Shown: positions 41,833 through 50,946, counted from the stretch's first letter. The stretch: DNA of 64,000 nucleotides from Sulfitobacter sp. D7 (GCF_003611275.1 NZ_CP020696.1:1-64000), one strand, 5' to 3'. A program made the numbers and translations. The notes: generated by a model from the letters alone, not told the origin.

Positions 41833-42983
41833 TCAATCTCCCTGATCGTAAAATCCATGAACGCGCCTTCGGCCATGCGGGCGCTGGCCTGGGCCAACTC
41901 CTCGGCAGAAAGGACGCGGGTGCGTGCCGCCTGAAGCCGGATGCGTGCAGCGACGAGGCGCACGAGTTCGGCGCGGGCATAGGTGTTGAGTGCGATGCTT
42001 TCCTGCACGTCTTCAGTCTCGGAAATCCGTTCGACGATGTCGGAAATGCGCAGGGCGGCTTGGCGGATCGCGGCTGGTGAGTTGCTGCCATAAAAGGCCG
42101 CCCCATGACCCGTGAGCGAGAGGTTGGCATTGGCGAGAAGCGCCGGATCGATCGTGCCAAGCGCATCGATCCCGCCGATACGGGTCAAATAGTGGTTATA
42201 GCGTTCGGGAATGACCTGAACGTAATGCTGGGTTTCGGCAAAGGGCGGCACGCCACCATATTCGAACACTCGGCCCGGCCCCGCGTTATAGGCCGCGAGC
42301 GCGTTGATGATGTTGCCATCGAAGGTGTTGAGCTGGGTCGCGAGATACCGCGCGCCGCCATGCACCTGCAGGTAAGGGCTGTCGTAGTATTCCGGGTTGA
42401 TACCAAGATCGCTGGCGGTGCCGGGCATGATCTGGGTGAGGCCAAAGGCCCCGACCGGCGAACGCGCGCCGATGGTGAAGCGGCTTTCCTGCCAGATCAG
42501 CGCTTGTAGCAACGCGCGCCACTGGACGGGCGAGAGCCCTGCGCGGCCAACACCCGCAAAGCCGCTGGTTTCCTGGGCGACGCGGATGATGAGCTGCTCG
42601 ATGTTCTCGGCGGCGTCGCCGAACATCTGCGCACCGCCGGGATTGGGGTCGATGTCGGCATTGCCATAGACCGCCTCGACTGACCGGGCCGGATCCCCGC
42701 TGCCGCTTTCCAGCCCCGAGACCATAGCCGGTAAGCCCTGACCGCCGAAGCTGGTATGGGCATCAAGGATGCGTTGCAGGGTTTCCAGCTGCTCCCGGTC
42801 GATCTCGGCAATGAGTTCGCGCACGGCAAGCTTGTCCGCCTGAACGGCCAAGTCAGCCTCGCGGTCGCCGGTCTCGACGATGTCTCGCGCGGTCAGCCCA
42901 CTGTCGTTGGTCGGCACGCCTTGGGCGAAGCCGAGACCGGGCAGCAGGCAAAACGCGAGGATATGAGGCAGGCTAGACTTCAA
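41829..42983 (-). CDS. VirB5-like protein with embedded lytic transglycosylase domain
   Basis: From the TTG at 42983 the protein has 384 residues and a signal peptide (KSSLPHILAFCLLPGLGFAQ). The mature start GVPTNDSGLTARDIV and the end ESIALNTYARAELVRLVAA with FMDFTIREIE resemble the VirB5 encoded next. Between them, about residues 150-285, lies a complete SLT domain: catalytic glutamate in IWQESRF (about 166), [38 protein letters not shown] and ETQHYVQ. It may place a peptidoglycan-cutting activity on a pilus-type scaffold. A separate VirB1 also exists at 46.2 kb. Confidence 0.85.
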   Translation of the reverse strand: MKSSLPHILAFCLLPGLGFAQGVPTNDSGLTARDIVETGDREADLAVQADKLAVRELIAEIDREQLETLQRILDAHTSFGGQGLPAMVSGLESGSGDPARSVEAVYGNADIDPNPGGAQMFGDAAENIEQLIIRVAQETSGFAGVGRAGLSPVQWRALLQALIWQESRFTIGARSPVGAFGLTQIMPGTASDLGINPEYYDSPYLQVHGGARYLATQLNTFDGNIINALAAYNAGPGRVFEYGGVPPFAETQHYVQVIPERYNHYLTRIGGIDALGTIDPALLANANLSLTGHGAAFYGSNSPAAIRQAALRISDIVERISETEDVQESIALNTYARAELVRLVAARIRLQAARTRVLSAEELAQASARMAEGAFMDFTIREIE

Positions 42984-43140
42984 TGTCGCCCTCCGGGGTG
43001 CCAAGGGGCGTGAAGTCACAATCAGGCGCGACGGGTGCCGTGGACGCAAGGAAGGTGAAGCAATTCGCCTGCGGCTCCCGGTACTGGGTGCAGGAGGCCA
43101 GTGCGCCGAGCGCGGTGAGAAGAAACAGGGTACGGATCAT
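42973..43140 (-). CDS. virB7: VirB7-type lipoprotein, 55 residues
   Basis: The ATG at 43140 overlaps the virB4 stop as ATGA. The product starts MIRTLFLLTALGALASC, a lipoprotein signal with lipobox LASC, then a short mature part with two more cysteines (QANCF, PDCDF). Size, position after virB4 and lipidation match VirB7, the small outer-membrane lipoprotein that stabilises VirB9. It overlaps the start of the next gene by 11 bases. Confidence 0.82.
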   Translation of the reverse strand: MIRTLFLLTALGALASCTQYREPQANCFTFLASTAPVAPDCDFTPLGTPEGDIEV

Positions 43141-45512
43141 GAAAGCCTCCAGAAGTCCGAGCGGTCGCGGTAATCGGCGCCGACAAGCGCTTCGCCCTTT
43201 TCCATGCCGCCAAGGATGGTGAGATTGGGCCCAAGGGCGCTCAGATCGGCATCGACGACAATGGAGCCCTGATCGTCGCGGATCAGTGCGAGGCGGCTGT
43301 TGCTGCCCGTGTTGAGAAGGACGTCGAGTTCCTTCTCCGTGAGGTTCAGCATGGCGTAATCCGCAGGCTGCGCGCGGATATTGGGCAGCAGGATCTGTGT
43401 CGGAACGGCTTCGACGATGGTCTTGCCGGTCCGGGTGCGCTCGAGCTGGCTGGCGTATTGCGTCATCATCACGGCGACGGTGTTCTGCTTGCGCGCGGTC
43501 ACCAGCCAGTTCGACAGCCGTTCGGCGAAATACGCGTTATCGAGGGCCTTCCAGGCCTCGTCGATCACGATGATGGTGGGGTGGCGATCCTCGATCTCAC
43601 GTTCGACCCGGCGGAAAAGATAGGAGAGAACCGCCATCCGCTCCTTGTCGGCCTCGCTGTCGAGAATGCCGGTCAGATCGAAGCCCACCACATCGCCTTT
43701 GAGCGAGAACGTGTCCTCAAGGCTCTGCCCGAAGATCCAGCCATAGCGGCCGTCTTCGGTCCACTCGAGCAGGCGCTGGTGCAGATCGCCGCCATCATCG
43801 GTGGACACAAAAAACGACGCAAAATCCCGCCAGTTCCGCAGGGCCGGATTGGTGGCCTGGGCATTCTGGCGCACGACCTCCTGGATGCGATTGGTCTGCG
43901 CCGGGGTCAGGGGCTTGTCAGCGCGGTAGAGCAAGGTGGCAAGCCAGTCCGAGAGCCAGGCGGTGCCGCGGGCATCGGTCTCTGTCCAGAGCGGGTTGAG
44001 GCCCGTGGGCTGACCGGCGTTCAGGGACGCGTAGCGCCCGCCATTGGCGCGGACCGCCATCTCCATACCAAGACGGTAATCGAAGACGAAGACCCGGGCG
44101 CCCGCGCGACGGGCCTGGGTCATCAAGAAGGCCGAAAGCACAGACTTACCTGACCCGGGCCGCCCCATGATCAGGGTATGGCCGCTGGTGGGTTCTTTAT
44201 CGGGCGAGCCTTGCTCGTGATAGGAAAACCGGTAGGCGCTCTGCTCCGGCGTGGGCAAATATGTGACGACCCGGCCCCAGGGGGTAAGTGCTGCAGGTTT
44301 GCCGAGCTGTGTCCGGTGGAAGGCCGCAAAATCCGCGAAGTTGCGGTTGGTGACGGCGCTGGCGCGGACGCGCTTTGACTGGTTGCCGGGGTGCTGGCTG
44401 AGGTAATGCGCCTTGGCCGCGACCCGCTCGCCAATCATCTTCACGCCTTCGGTTGCGGCGGCGTTCACGATTTCGGCGCTGAGCGTCTGCAGCTCTTCGA
44501 GCGTGTCGCAAAAGAGCGTCACGACCATGTGATGCTCGCCGAAGCTTTGGCGCTTGGCCTCGAGATCATCGGCGGCGATGTCGAGGGCTTCCAGGAGCGA
44601 CAGGGCTGCGTCCTGGCTGGCCTGCATCTGGCGCTTTTGCCGCTTGATGCGGCCCGCCATGAGGTTCGAATTGATCGGCGTGAAGGAGTGCGTCACGATC
44701 ATGTCGACCGGCAGGTTCAGCATGTCGAACATGGTGCAGGAGGTGCCTTCCGAGTATTCTCCGATGGTGAAGCTCTTGCCGTAGCGATGGCCCACGACGC
44801 CTTCGGAAAGCTCGAAATGGTCTCCGTGAAACGTCACGCGGGTATTGGCGACGTTGACGGACAAAAAGCCGTAGGTGTTTGCAGGGTAGAGCGGCAGCTC
44901 GGTGCCTGTGTTCAGCGCGCCCAGAAACCCCACCAACTCCCCCGATGCAGCCGACAGGAGGCGCGGTTTGAGTTCTGCGAGGCCGGACAGGAAGACGTTC
45001 ACGGCCTCACCGAGGCGCTGGAGACGCTTGCGGGTCTCTTCCTTCAGCCGGTCCGGCGCGCTGCGGCCGAGATGCGGCAGGAGGCTTTTCGGGGGCGGGC
45101 GGTGAATGACGGTGAGCGTCAGGGTCTTGTCGCGCAGCTCGCTGGTCTCGAATTTCGCGCGCCAGCGCCGGTCCACCTCGCCCGCGAAGCTGTCCTCACG
45201 GATGGGGTCGAGATCAGGTTTGATGGCCTTGGAGACCTTGTGGACGTAATAGCTGAATTCTGGCCCGAGTTGCGCGACGATGCGAGCAAAAAGCGCCGTC
45301 ACCTTGTCGAGATAGGCATCGTCCGTCGTGTAGCTGTTGATCCCCTCAAGGCGAATGCAGCGGAAGAGTTCGTTCACCCGGGTCCGCACGGTCTGGTCGT
45401 CGACGAGGCTCACATAGGGCAGCATATGCGCAAGCCGGGTCTCGCGCGCATACCAGTCTGGCGTCATTGTGCGGGCATCGAGCGCAGCATCACGGGCGTC
45501 ATCACGGGGCAT
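43137..45512 (-). CDS. virB4: VirB4, secretion ATPase
   Basis: From the ATG at 45512 the protein has 791 residues; an ATG at 45527 is also in frame. The C-terminal motor domain has Walker A MGRPGSGKSVL, the segment NGGRYASLNAGQPTGLNP, Walker B TIIVIDEAWKALDN and MMTQYASQLER. VirB4 drives pilin extraction and assembly with VirB11. It overlaps virB3 in front and virB7 behind. Length is typical of the CagE/VirB4 family. Confidence 0.95.
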   Translation of the reverse strand: MPRDDARDAALDARTMTPDWYARETRLAHMLPYVSLVDDQTVRTRVNELFRCIRLEGINSYTTDDAYLDKVTALFARIVAQLGPEFSYYVHKVSKAIKPDLDPIREDSFAGEVDRRWRAKFETSELRDKTLTLTVIHRPPPKSLLPHLGRSAPDRLKEETRKRLQRLGEAVNVFLSGLAELKPRLLSAASGELVGFLGALNTGTELPLYPANTYGFLSVNVANTRVTFHGDHFELSEGVVGHRYGKSFTIGEYSEGTSCTMFDMLNLPVDMIVTHSFTPINSNLMAGRIKRQKRQMQASQDAALSLLEALDIAADDLEAKRQSFGEHHMVVTLFCDTLEELQTLSAEIVNAAATEGVKMIGERVAAKAHYLSQHPGNQSKRVRASAVTNRNFADFAAFHRTQLGKPAALTPWGRVVTYLPTPEQSAYRFSYHEQGSPDKEPTSGHTLIMGRPGSGKSVLSAFLMTQARRAGARVFVFDYRLGMEMAVRANGGRYASLNAGQPTGLNPLWTETDARGTAWLSDWLATLLYRADKPLTPAQTNRIQEVVRQNAQATNPALRNWRDFASFFVSTDDGGDLHQRLLEWTEDGRYGWIFGQSLEDTFSLKGDVVGFDLTGILDSEADKERMAVLSYLFRRVEREIEDRHPTIIVIDEAWKALDNAYFAERLSNWLVTARKQNTVAVMMTQYASQLERTRTGKTIVEAVPTQILLPNIRAQPADYAMLNLTEKELDVLLNTGSNSRLALIRDDQGSIVVDADLSALGPNLTILGGMEKGEALVGADYRDRSDFWRLS

Positions 45513-45780
45513 AGCTGTCCCCGCCATGGATGGACCTGTTGCGCGTGGGCGGTGTCTCCTGCAGGGCTGTCATCATCACGTCGATGAAACGCGGGTCCCA
45601 ATCTGCGGCCTTCCAAAGCACCGGGTAGAGAAGGGCCGCGACAGCCAGTACCGCGATGTGCTGGACCCAGACGAACAAGAGCACCGAACCGAAGAGCCAG
45701 ACCATCGCATACATGATGGGCAGGCCCAGAAGCTTGGGCGGGCGCACGAGGCCGAGGAAGAGAGGCGCGCGCTCAGCCAC
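45502..45780 (-). CDS. virB3: VirB3, inner-membrane component
   Basis: I use the GTG at 45780, which overlaps the virB2 stop region, giving 92 residues beginning [21 protein letters not shown]. The VirB3 marks are the short N-terminus with LVRPPK and one or two adjacent membrane helices (YAMVWLFGSVLLFVWV, IAVLAVAALLYPVLW). It works with VirB4. A longer open frame upstream overlaps virB2 and is probably not used. Confidence 0.87.
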   Translation of the reverse strand: MAERAPLFLGLVRPPKLLGLPIMYAMVWLFGSVLLFVWVQHIAVLAVAALLYPVLWKAADWDPRFIDVMMTALQETPPTRNRSIHGGDSYAP

Positions 45781-46168
45781 CGGCGAAGACCGCGGCAACG
45801 ATGGTGGGGGCAGCCGCAACACCGGCGATCCCGACGAGGACCCAGAGCGCCTGGCGCAGATCGATGATGTTGAAGAACCAGCTCAAGAAAACGCCGAGGA
45901 CCGCTAGTGTGGCGATGACCACACCAAGAGGTCCGGTCAGCGCATCGACAATGCCCTGCAACAAGCTTTGGATCGGGGAGAGGTCGATGCTCTGTGCTAG
46001 GGCGGGCTCGGCAATCACCAGAAATAGCGCCAGCGAGGCGACAAAGAGGTTTGAAAACCAACTTGTTTGGAAAAAGTTGTATCGCCAATGCACTGCCGCG
46101 CTGCGTGCTCTCGTGACATTGCCGATAAGTGTTTTGAGGAATGATTTCCAAAAAGGTTGGGACATCAT
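45773..46168 (-). CDS. virB2: VirB2, major pilin
   Basis: This 131-residue protein has an unusually long N-terminus before the signal helix ([21 protein letters not shown]). The mature pilin of about 73 residues has two hydrophobic helices ([21 protein letters not shown] and [23 protein letters not shown]) with a polar loop, as VirB2 pilins do. It forms the conjugative pilus. Start overlaps the virB1 stop by 4 bp. Confidence 0.85.
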   Translation of the reverse strand: MMSQPFWKSFLKTLIGNVTRARSAAVHWRYNFFQTSWFSNLFVASLALFLVIAEPALAQSIDLSPIQSLLQGIVDALTGPLGVVIATLAVLGVFLSWFFNIIDLRQALWVLVGIAGVAAAPTIVAAVFAGG

Positions 46169-46920
46169 GAATTTGATCCTTCCAATCGGGCGGCCACCGC
46201 CATCACGCGGGCCACATGGTTCTGGGTTTCTCGGTAGGGGGGAATGCCGCCATATTGGCGCACGGCGTCGGGTCCGGCGTTGTAAGCGGCCAGCGCCAGG
46301 CGCGGATCGCCGAACGTCTCGAGCATCATCGCGAGGTAGCGGGCGGAACCGTCGAGGTTCTGCATCGGGTCCTCCGGATTGACGTCGAGATCACGCGCGG
46401 TTGCTGGCATCAGTTGACCCAGACCAATGGCGCCCGCGGTTGAGATCGCATCCTGCCGGTAGGCGCTCTCAACCTCGATGTTGGCCCGGTAGAGAGCCAG
46501 CCAATCCCTCACGGAGAGCTCCGCGCGGCGCAAACCAGGATGATTGGCATAGCGCAGGGCCGTTGCCTCGATGCCTAAGAGAACGTCCGCGCGGGGCAGG
46601 GGTGCTGGCTGGGCGAGTGCCGCAAGCTGCAGCGCGTCAGGTTTGGGCGCTGCTTCCGTCTCACCAAGAATGGCCAAACCATCGGACGCCGATCCCTGAC
46701 CAACGCCGTCATTGTAGTTCCGGGCAAAACCGCTCTGAGACCGCGACGGGGTCAGAGAGCCGTCGCCCTCCATGACCAGAACGATTTGCGCTGAGGCTGG
46801 CGCGGCGACCAGCCAGAGACAGACGAACTTAGTTGCCAGCGCCCTTGTCTGATGGGGCTTTGTCTGGCGGGGCGAGTTTATGCGTACGGCTTGTACCCGC
46901 CTCAAGGGGCAGGTCGACAT
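46165..46920 (-). CDS. virB1: VirB1, lytic transglycosylase
   Basis: From the ATG at 46920 the protein has 251 residues. The SLT domain shows the catalytic glutamate in [42 protein letters not shown] and [21 protein letters not shown], ending near the VirB2 start. It opens peptidoglycan for the secretion channel. The signal peptide seems to begin only around 46839 ([18 protein letters not shown]), where no standard start exists, so the true start is uncertain and the 46920 choice overlaps the previous gene by 92 bp. Confidence 0.85.
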   Translation of the reverse strand: MSTCPLRRVQAVRINSPRQTKPHQTRALATKFVCLWLVAAPASAQIVLVMEGDGSLTPSRSQSGFARNYNDGVGQGSASDGLAILGETEAAPKPDALQLAALAQPAPLPRADVLLGIEATALRYANHPGLRRAELSVRDWLALYRANIEVESAYRQDAISTAGAIGLGQLMPATARDLDVNPEDPMQNLDGSARYLAMMLETFGDPRLALAAYNAGPDAVRQYGGIPPYRETQNHVARVMAVAARLEGSNS

Positions 46921-47197
46921 GCGCAAAGCCAAGGCCAATGAAGAATGACACCACGCCAGAGATCGTTTTGAACTCACGGATCTTGATATCGTTGTAGGTC
47001 GTCCGCGTGCGGGCGGTGACGAGGAGCTTTTCCACCCCGTCATCAGAGGCAACACGCATGATCCAGACCCCGTAATAGCTGGGGCCTTTCTTGTGTGCCG
47101 ACTCCTGGCACAGGATTTCTGCGCTATAGCCGCTTTCCACGAGCTCGCGGAACCTAGCTTCCGTAACCACATTTGGTGCTTCTATGTCCCAGTTCAT
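46829..47197 (-). CDS. First gene of the virB operon, hypothetical protein
   Basis: From the ATG at 47197 the protein has 122 residues and no signal peptide. The sequence [52 protein letters not shown] reads as a small alpha-beta domain; the C-terminal 40 residues are proline/lysine-rich. The family is not recognised. Being first in the operon and just 62 bp after the tandem operator at 47259, it may be a regulator of transfer, but no DNA-binding motif is evident. Confidence 0.7.
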   Translation of the reverse strand: MNWDIEAPNVVTEARFRELVESGYSAEILCQESAHKKGPSYYGVWIMRVASDDGVEKLLVTARTRTTYNDIKIREFKTISGVVSFFIGLGFAHVDLPLEAGTSRTHKLAPPDKAPSDKGAGN

Positions 47198-47258
47198 GGC
47201 CCGGCTCACGCTTTCTCTAAAGACGCAACACCCGGGCACTCCTACTTGATGCCTAGGG

Positions 47259-47291
47259 TTACGATAGTATACTGATGACCGCAATAGTATA
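47259..47291 (-). promoter_or_regulatory. Tandem transfer operator at the virB promoter
   Basis: Read on the minus strand, TATACTATTG (from 47291) and GTATACTATCGTAA (47272-47259) are half-sites 20 bp apart. A third related GTATACCGCG lies further upstream near 47310. A TATAAT box overlaps the outer half-site. The same motif pair, 19 bp apart, lies before mobC at 24963-24994. Confidence 0.6.
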
Positions 47292-47399
47292 TTATAATTT
47301 TCGCGGTATACGTTGATCTGATACCTTTAGGCACGTAACATGCACTCGTTCAAGGATTTAAGCGGCTTTTGCTACCTTCGGTTGCGCATCCTACCTTTG

Positions 47400-47659
47400 A
47401 TGCGCACATTCGTTCTGCTGTCGCTCGTCGGTTGTCCGGCGCTCGCCGGTCCATGCATCCCCCCGCCTCGGCCATTTGTTCCAAGAGATCCGAAGGTTGC
47501 CACGGAATTTATGGACATCCTCCGTCATGACTTCGAACTCTACTTCCGTGACGTACAGGTTATTTTCGCTGCCTCGACGAGGAGCGTGCTCGCGCCTTCG
47601 AGGAAGCGCGCGAAGTCAGCGAGGAATATGGGCGCTTCTTGGGCTCGCTTCACCGATAA
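47400..47659 (+). pseudogene. Frameshifted small secreted protein
   Basis: The gene begins with a signal peptide (MRTFVLLSLVGCPALAGP) and DPKVATEFMDILRHDFELYFRDVQ. At about 47562 the frame breaks: the original frame runs into arginine-rich nonsense, while the +2 frame continues smoothly with FRCLDEERARAFEEAREVSE and EYGRFLGSLHR to a TAA at 47657. A single lost base explains this. The intact protein would have about 86 residues. It may be a lost accessory gene of the transfer region. Confidence 0.6.
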
Positions 47660-47763
47660 CTTCGGGGCGAAACTTTTGGTCCGAGTCGCGCGGGTTCCGA
47701 ATTCGATAACTGGACTACGAGCGAAATTCAGCCGAGACCCGTTCGAGCCCCGTCGTCAGCGGC

Positions 47764-48771
47764 TTAGGGGTCGGGTTTCAACAAGCGAGCCACGCTTCGG
47801 CCGGCCGACACAATGTAGGGCGGCATGGACAGCGAATAGTGGCCGCAATTTAGTTCCAATATGCTGGGCTCGGCTCCGGCGTCCTTAAGCCCTTGTATCA
47901 GCCGTTCAGAAAGCTCCGGCAGCACCACCTTGTCTCGTTTGGCCAATACCACATTTAATTCGAGATTGTCCCGCGCAAGATGATGCGCATGGTTCACCAA
48001 GTTTAGTGGTCCCCAAGCCCTTCTGAGGTCCCCCAATTCGATCACGGGTTGAAGGCTCTCGCAAATCGTTCGCGTTGCGCGCCCGGTCCACACCATGTCA
48101 GCAAGACTTCCGGCCGTCAGGAATAGCGCAGCTTTTGAAACAGTTTTGTCATGGGCGGCAATCAACCCGGCAACCCAGGAACCCAGACTCATTCCGAGTA
48201 CAGAAATCTCTTTATAACCTTGCCCCTTCAGCCATCTAATGAGCTTTCGGCCATCCCATACCGCCTGTCTCACGGATTGAACCGTCCGTCCGAGATTCGG
48301 GCTTAGCATGTAGTCGGCATAAACGGCGCCGGGACGGCTACGTTCGAAGTGATACGGCAGTGCTATCTCGACAACCGTAATCCCGCGCCGGGCGAAAAAG
48401 TTGGCGATCTGTTGATACCGCGCGCTTGCATTCCAATGGTGAAACACAATCAATGCTTGGTCGAATGACCTGCTTTCTGTTACTTTCGCCCAGACGACAT
48501 TGTTCTCTGCGACGTCAGTAGAAATTCCTGAAGGAAACTTGACCCACTCTCCTTCGCGTTCGACGACCAAGTCGTTGTTATCTGGTTCATCGAAATAGGT
48601 TGGGTCCTCAACAGCCTGTTCTGCAAGTTTACAAAAGGCCTCGATACCTGCCGGACGCCCGGAGCCAGGGAAGGCAAGTTCAGTGTCCAGAGCGAAGTCG
48701 GTCGGCCTCTTTACTTCGTCCCCGCGCTCTGCTCGTCGCTCATCCCAATGGTCAAGCCAGCTATGATACAC
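47764..48771 (-). CDS. Alpha/beta hydrolase (ABHD18/RcgR-like)
   Basis: This 335-residue protein has a hydrolase core: QALIVFHHWNASARYQQIANFFARRGITVVEIALP, the nucleophile elbow GMSLGSW, a possible acid region near VVLAKRDKVV and the histidine of LNCGHYSLSM. The start overlaps the end of the membrane-protein gene by 11 bp, so they form one operon. I recall an NCBI family named RcgR, putative quorum-lactone hydrolase, paired with RcgA, a putative transporter; this pair fits that description, but it is a recollection. Substrate unproven. Confidence 0.75.
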   Translation of the reverse strand: MYHSWLDHWDERRAERGDEVKRPTDFALDTELAFPGSGRPAGIEAFCKLAEQAVEDPTYFDEPDNNDLVVEREGEWVKFPSGISTDVAENNVVWAKVTESRSFDQALIVFHHWNASARYQQIANFFARRGITVVEIALPYHFERSRPGAVYADYMLSPNLGRTVQSVRQAVWDGRKLIRWLKGQGYKEISVLGMSLGSWVAGLIAAHDKTVSKAALFLTAGSLADMVWTGRATRTICESLQPVIELGDLRRAWGPLNLVNHAHHLARDNLELNVVLAKRDKVVLPELSERLIQGLKDAGAEPSILELNCGHYSLSMPPYIVSAGRSVARLLKPDP

Positions 48772-50407
48772 TTTGTTTGTCTCCTTGGTTAGTCGCCCGC
48801 CAGGTATCGATGCTTGGATAAATCAGGCCGTAGATTGCAGACAGCAGCCCGATGCACAGCAAGATCGAGAAACCGGCGACCGCACCGATCAGCACGTAGA
48901 CGATGACCAGCAGGGCGACGCGCGCCAACATGATTCTAAATTCTCTCTGATTTCGACCATGTCCAATGTGCCCTTGCTGACGCAAGGCGGCGTGGACTCG
49001 AATGAGCCCATAGAGAAACACAGTGCAGGTCGCCAATACGATCAGCAGGCTGCTATAGTTTGTCGGCATGCTGTATTCGAGCCAGTCGCTTGCCTTCTCA
49101 TGATTTCCCAAGACTGACAGGAAATCGTTAGCCAACCAACCCGTTATGGTCGATTCACTTGATAGCATAAAAGTGCTTTGGAGCTTCATGCATATGGCAA
49201 TCAAGAGTCCTAAAATACAGCACCGAAAAATCCCACGCATGATTTTGAGACCGACTTGATTAGGCTGACATTGATATTCTCCATCTACCCACGATTCAGA
49301 CTTTCGTCCAAGTTCCCAAGAATCGTGCGCTATTGTGAAGAGCAAAATGAGTCCTGCAAAGAAGAGAAAAAATACCACACCCATGTAGAGATAGGCGAAC
49401 CCGGTGAACGCGACCGCCTCCGGTATTGAAATGACGTGCGGGCGCTCAATCGCCATCCGAGCCCATTCCACCGGGTAGTTGCCGGTATCGCGGGTCAGTA
49501 ATGGGCCTAAACACCTATCGATCCACTGAAGAACCGTAGCTATAGGTAAACAAACAAGAAAGGCCGCCCAATACGTCACCGAAAAGGTCGCGACTTTTCG
49601 CACCCACATGTCGTCATTCGCGATTCCTTCACCTTCAGGACTTAACAGTGACCGCCTTGTACCCCTCCAAAAGACCACTAAGTCCCGCACGAATACGAAG
49701 TATAGCGGCATGAGCACCATGAAGAGGAGTGTCCAGTTCGGTGCCCATAAGTACCCAACCTGCTTAATCACACCATTCGCCTGCGGAAAAACAATGCTGT
49801 GAATGCCCAAAAAGTAAGAGGAAAATCCAAGGGCCACTGCCCCTGCGAACACCGACGCCGACAAATCCAAAGGGGATCCCCGGTTGAACACGGCCTCCGA
49901 TGTTCTCGCCAAGCTAAATCCCCGCCTCGGCGAGATAACCTCACCTTTGTGCGCCAGCGGTGACGGAACCACGGTATCAACATCGATTGCCGCGTTCTGA
50001 ACCGTATCTGGAGGACTATGCGCATCGTGGCCGTCTGGCCCCGCACGCAGCGCTCGCCTCCTGGCTACCAATCGTGTCCGGGCCGCACTTAGCTCCGTCT
50101 GCCATTCACTGGTCGCCTTCGGATCATCACACCCAAACACCCTTGCTAGCCATCGAATGTTCTCGGTGCTGATTCCTTTCTCGTTGTCTTGGTACCAAAG
50201 CTGCACCGTTCGCAGCTCGATCCCGGACCGGTTGGCTTCGATCTGAGTAATTGCGGTGGCAAGTAGCTCGGCTGTCCACGGCCCCAAGGGTATCCCATCT
50301 TTGTCAATAGGCCGACCCGCTCCCGCTGCGCTCAACCGTCTGAACAACTCCTTGAAGTCACTTCCGTCATCCAACGGAGGAACGAAGTATTTTCCATTTT
50401 TTATCAA
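48761..50407 (-). CDS. Polytopic membrane protein with DNA-binding-like N-terminus (RcgA-like)
   Basis: This 548-residue protein has a soluble N-terminal domain (about 1-110) with IELRTVQLWYQDNEKGISTENIRWLARVFGC, which resembles a Cro-type helix-turn-helix seen in plasmid regulators. A linker follows, then about eight membrane segments from residue 185 to 540 (for example FAGAVALGFSSYFLGI and WTLLFMVLMPLYFVFV). It is transcribed ahead of the alpha/beta hydrolase gene. It may sense a signal at the membrane or export a compound. I know a similar family as RcgA putative transporter. Confidence 0.72.
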   Translation of the reverse strand: MIKNGKYFVPPLDDGSDFKELFRRLSAAGAGRPIDKDGIPLGPWTAELLATAITQIEANRSGIELRTVQLWYQDNEKGISTENIRWLARVFGCDDPKATSEWQTELSAARTRLVARRRALRAGPDGHDAHSPPDTVQNAAIDVDTVVPSPLAHKGEVISPRRGFSLARTSEAVFNRGSPLDLSASVFAGAVALGFSSYFLGIHSIVFPQANGVIKQVGYLWAPNWTLLFMVLMPLYFVFVRDLVVFWRGTRRSLLSPEGEGIANDDMWVRKVATFSVTYWAAFLVCLPIATVLQWIDRCLGPLLTRDTGNYPVEWARMAIERPHVISIPEAVAFTGFAYLYMGVVFFLFFAGLILLFTIAHDSWELGRKSESWVDGEYQCQPNQVGLKIMRGIFRCCILGLLIAICMKLQSTFMLSSESTITGWLANDFLSVLGNHEKASDWLEYSMPTNYSSLLIVLATCTVFLYGLIRVHAALRQQGHIGHGRNQREFRIMLARVALLVIVYVLIGAVAGFSILLCIGLLSAIYGLIYPSIDTWRATNQGDKQSVS

Positions 50408-50571
50408 GGACGTACCGTTGTTCGTTTCGTTCTATTTCGCTGGCGTTCGCTTCGTATCGTGATTTCGCGGCTCACGACAGTGCAACTACAGGCAGTGTGA
50501 TTCGATCGCCATCTACTGGGCCAGAGAATGTCTGACGTGATCGAAATCCTGCTTGGTGGTTGGAAACTGGA

Positions 50572-50847
50572 ATGAAGAAAGCGGTGAGACTGTTGAAAGA
50601 AGAAGCAGAGCCCATAGCCCGATTGTTTGGAAATGATCGGGAGCGCACGGTTGGATGGGTATACCTGTGGGATTCCTCTGAGTTGTCGGTGCTCTGGCTG
50701 GACGAGCAGGTACCTGCCGGTTCTATCGAGCCGCCGCTTCATCCCGAAGTGCTGGCAGAGGCAAAATCGTCGACACCAGTGAAAGTGATCGAGTACCTCG
50801 AAGCGCTTTCGAGTGGCGGCGAGCATACCCAAATTAGCAGGCCTTAA
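50572..50847 (+). CDS. Small hypothetical protein, 91 residues
   Basis: The ATG at 50572 follows a weak GGAAACTGGA site; a TTG at 50560 is an alternative. The product MKKAVRLLKEEAEPIARLFG, VGWVYLWDSSELSVLWLDE looks like a compact soluble domain. It is divergent from the RcgA-like gene and may share its promoter region. The reverse strand also has an open frame here, which looks less protein-like. Function unknown. Confidence 0.55.
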   Translation: MKKAVRLLKEEAEPIARLFGNDRERTVGWVYLWDSSELSVLWLDEQVPAGSIEPPLHPEVLAEAKSSTPVKVIEYLEALSSGGEHTQISRP

Positions 50848-50946
50848 TAGTCATCGGAGCAGGTCTTTCAAAAATATACTATTGGCGCAATGAATATAAA
50901 ATATCTAGAGAGACCGTCAACCTGCCAAAACTGTAGGAGAGTATTC

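Noticed and set aside
44391..45587. 398-codon + strand frame opposite virB4
   Set aside because: Shadow of the virB4 gene, which has the complete motor motifs.
47340..47888. 182-codon + strand frame taken as one gene
   Set aside because: Only the first third is protein-like; the sense continues in another frame, so I call a frameshifted pseudogene instead.
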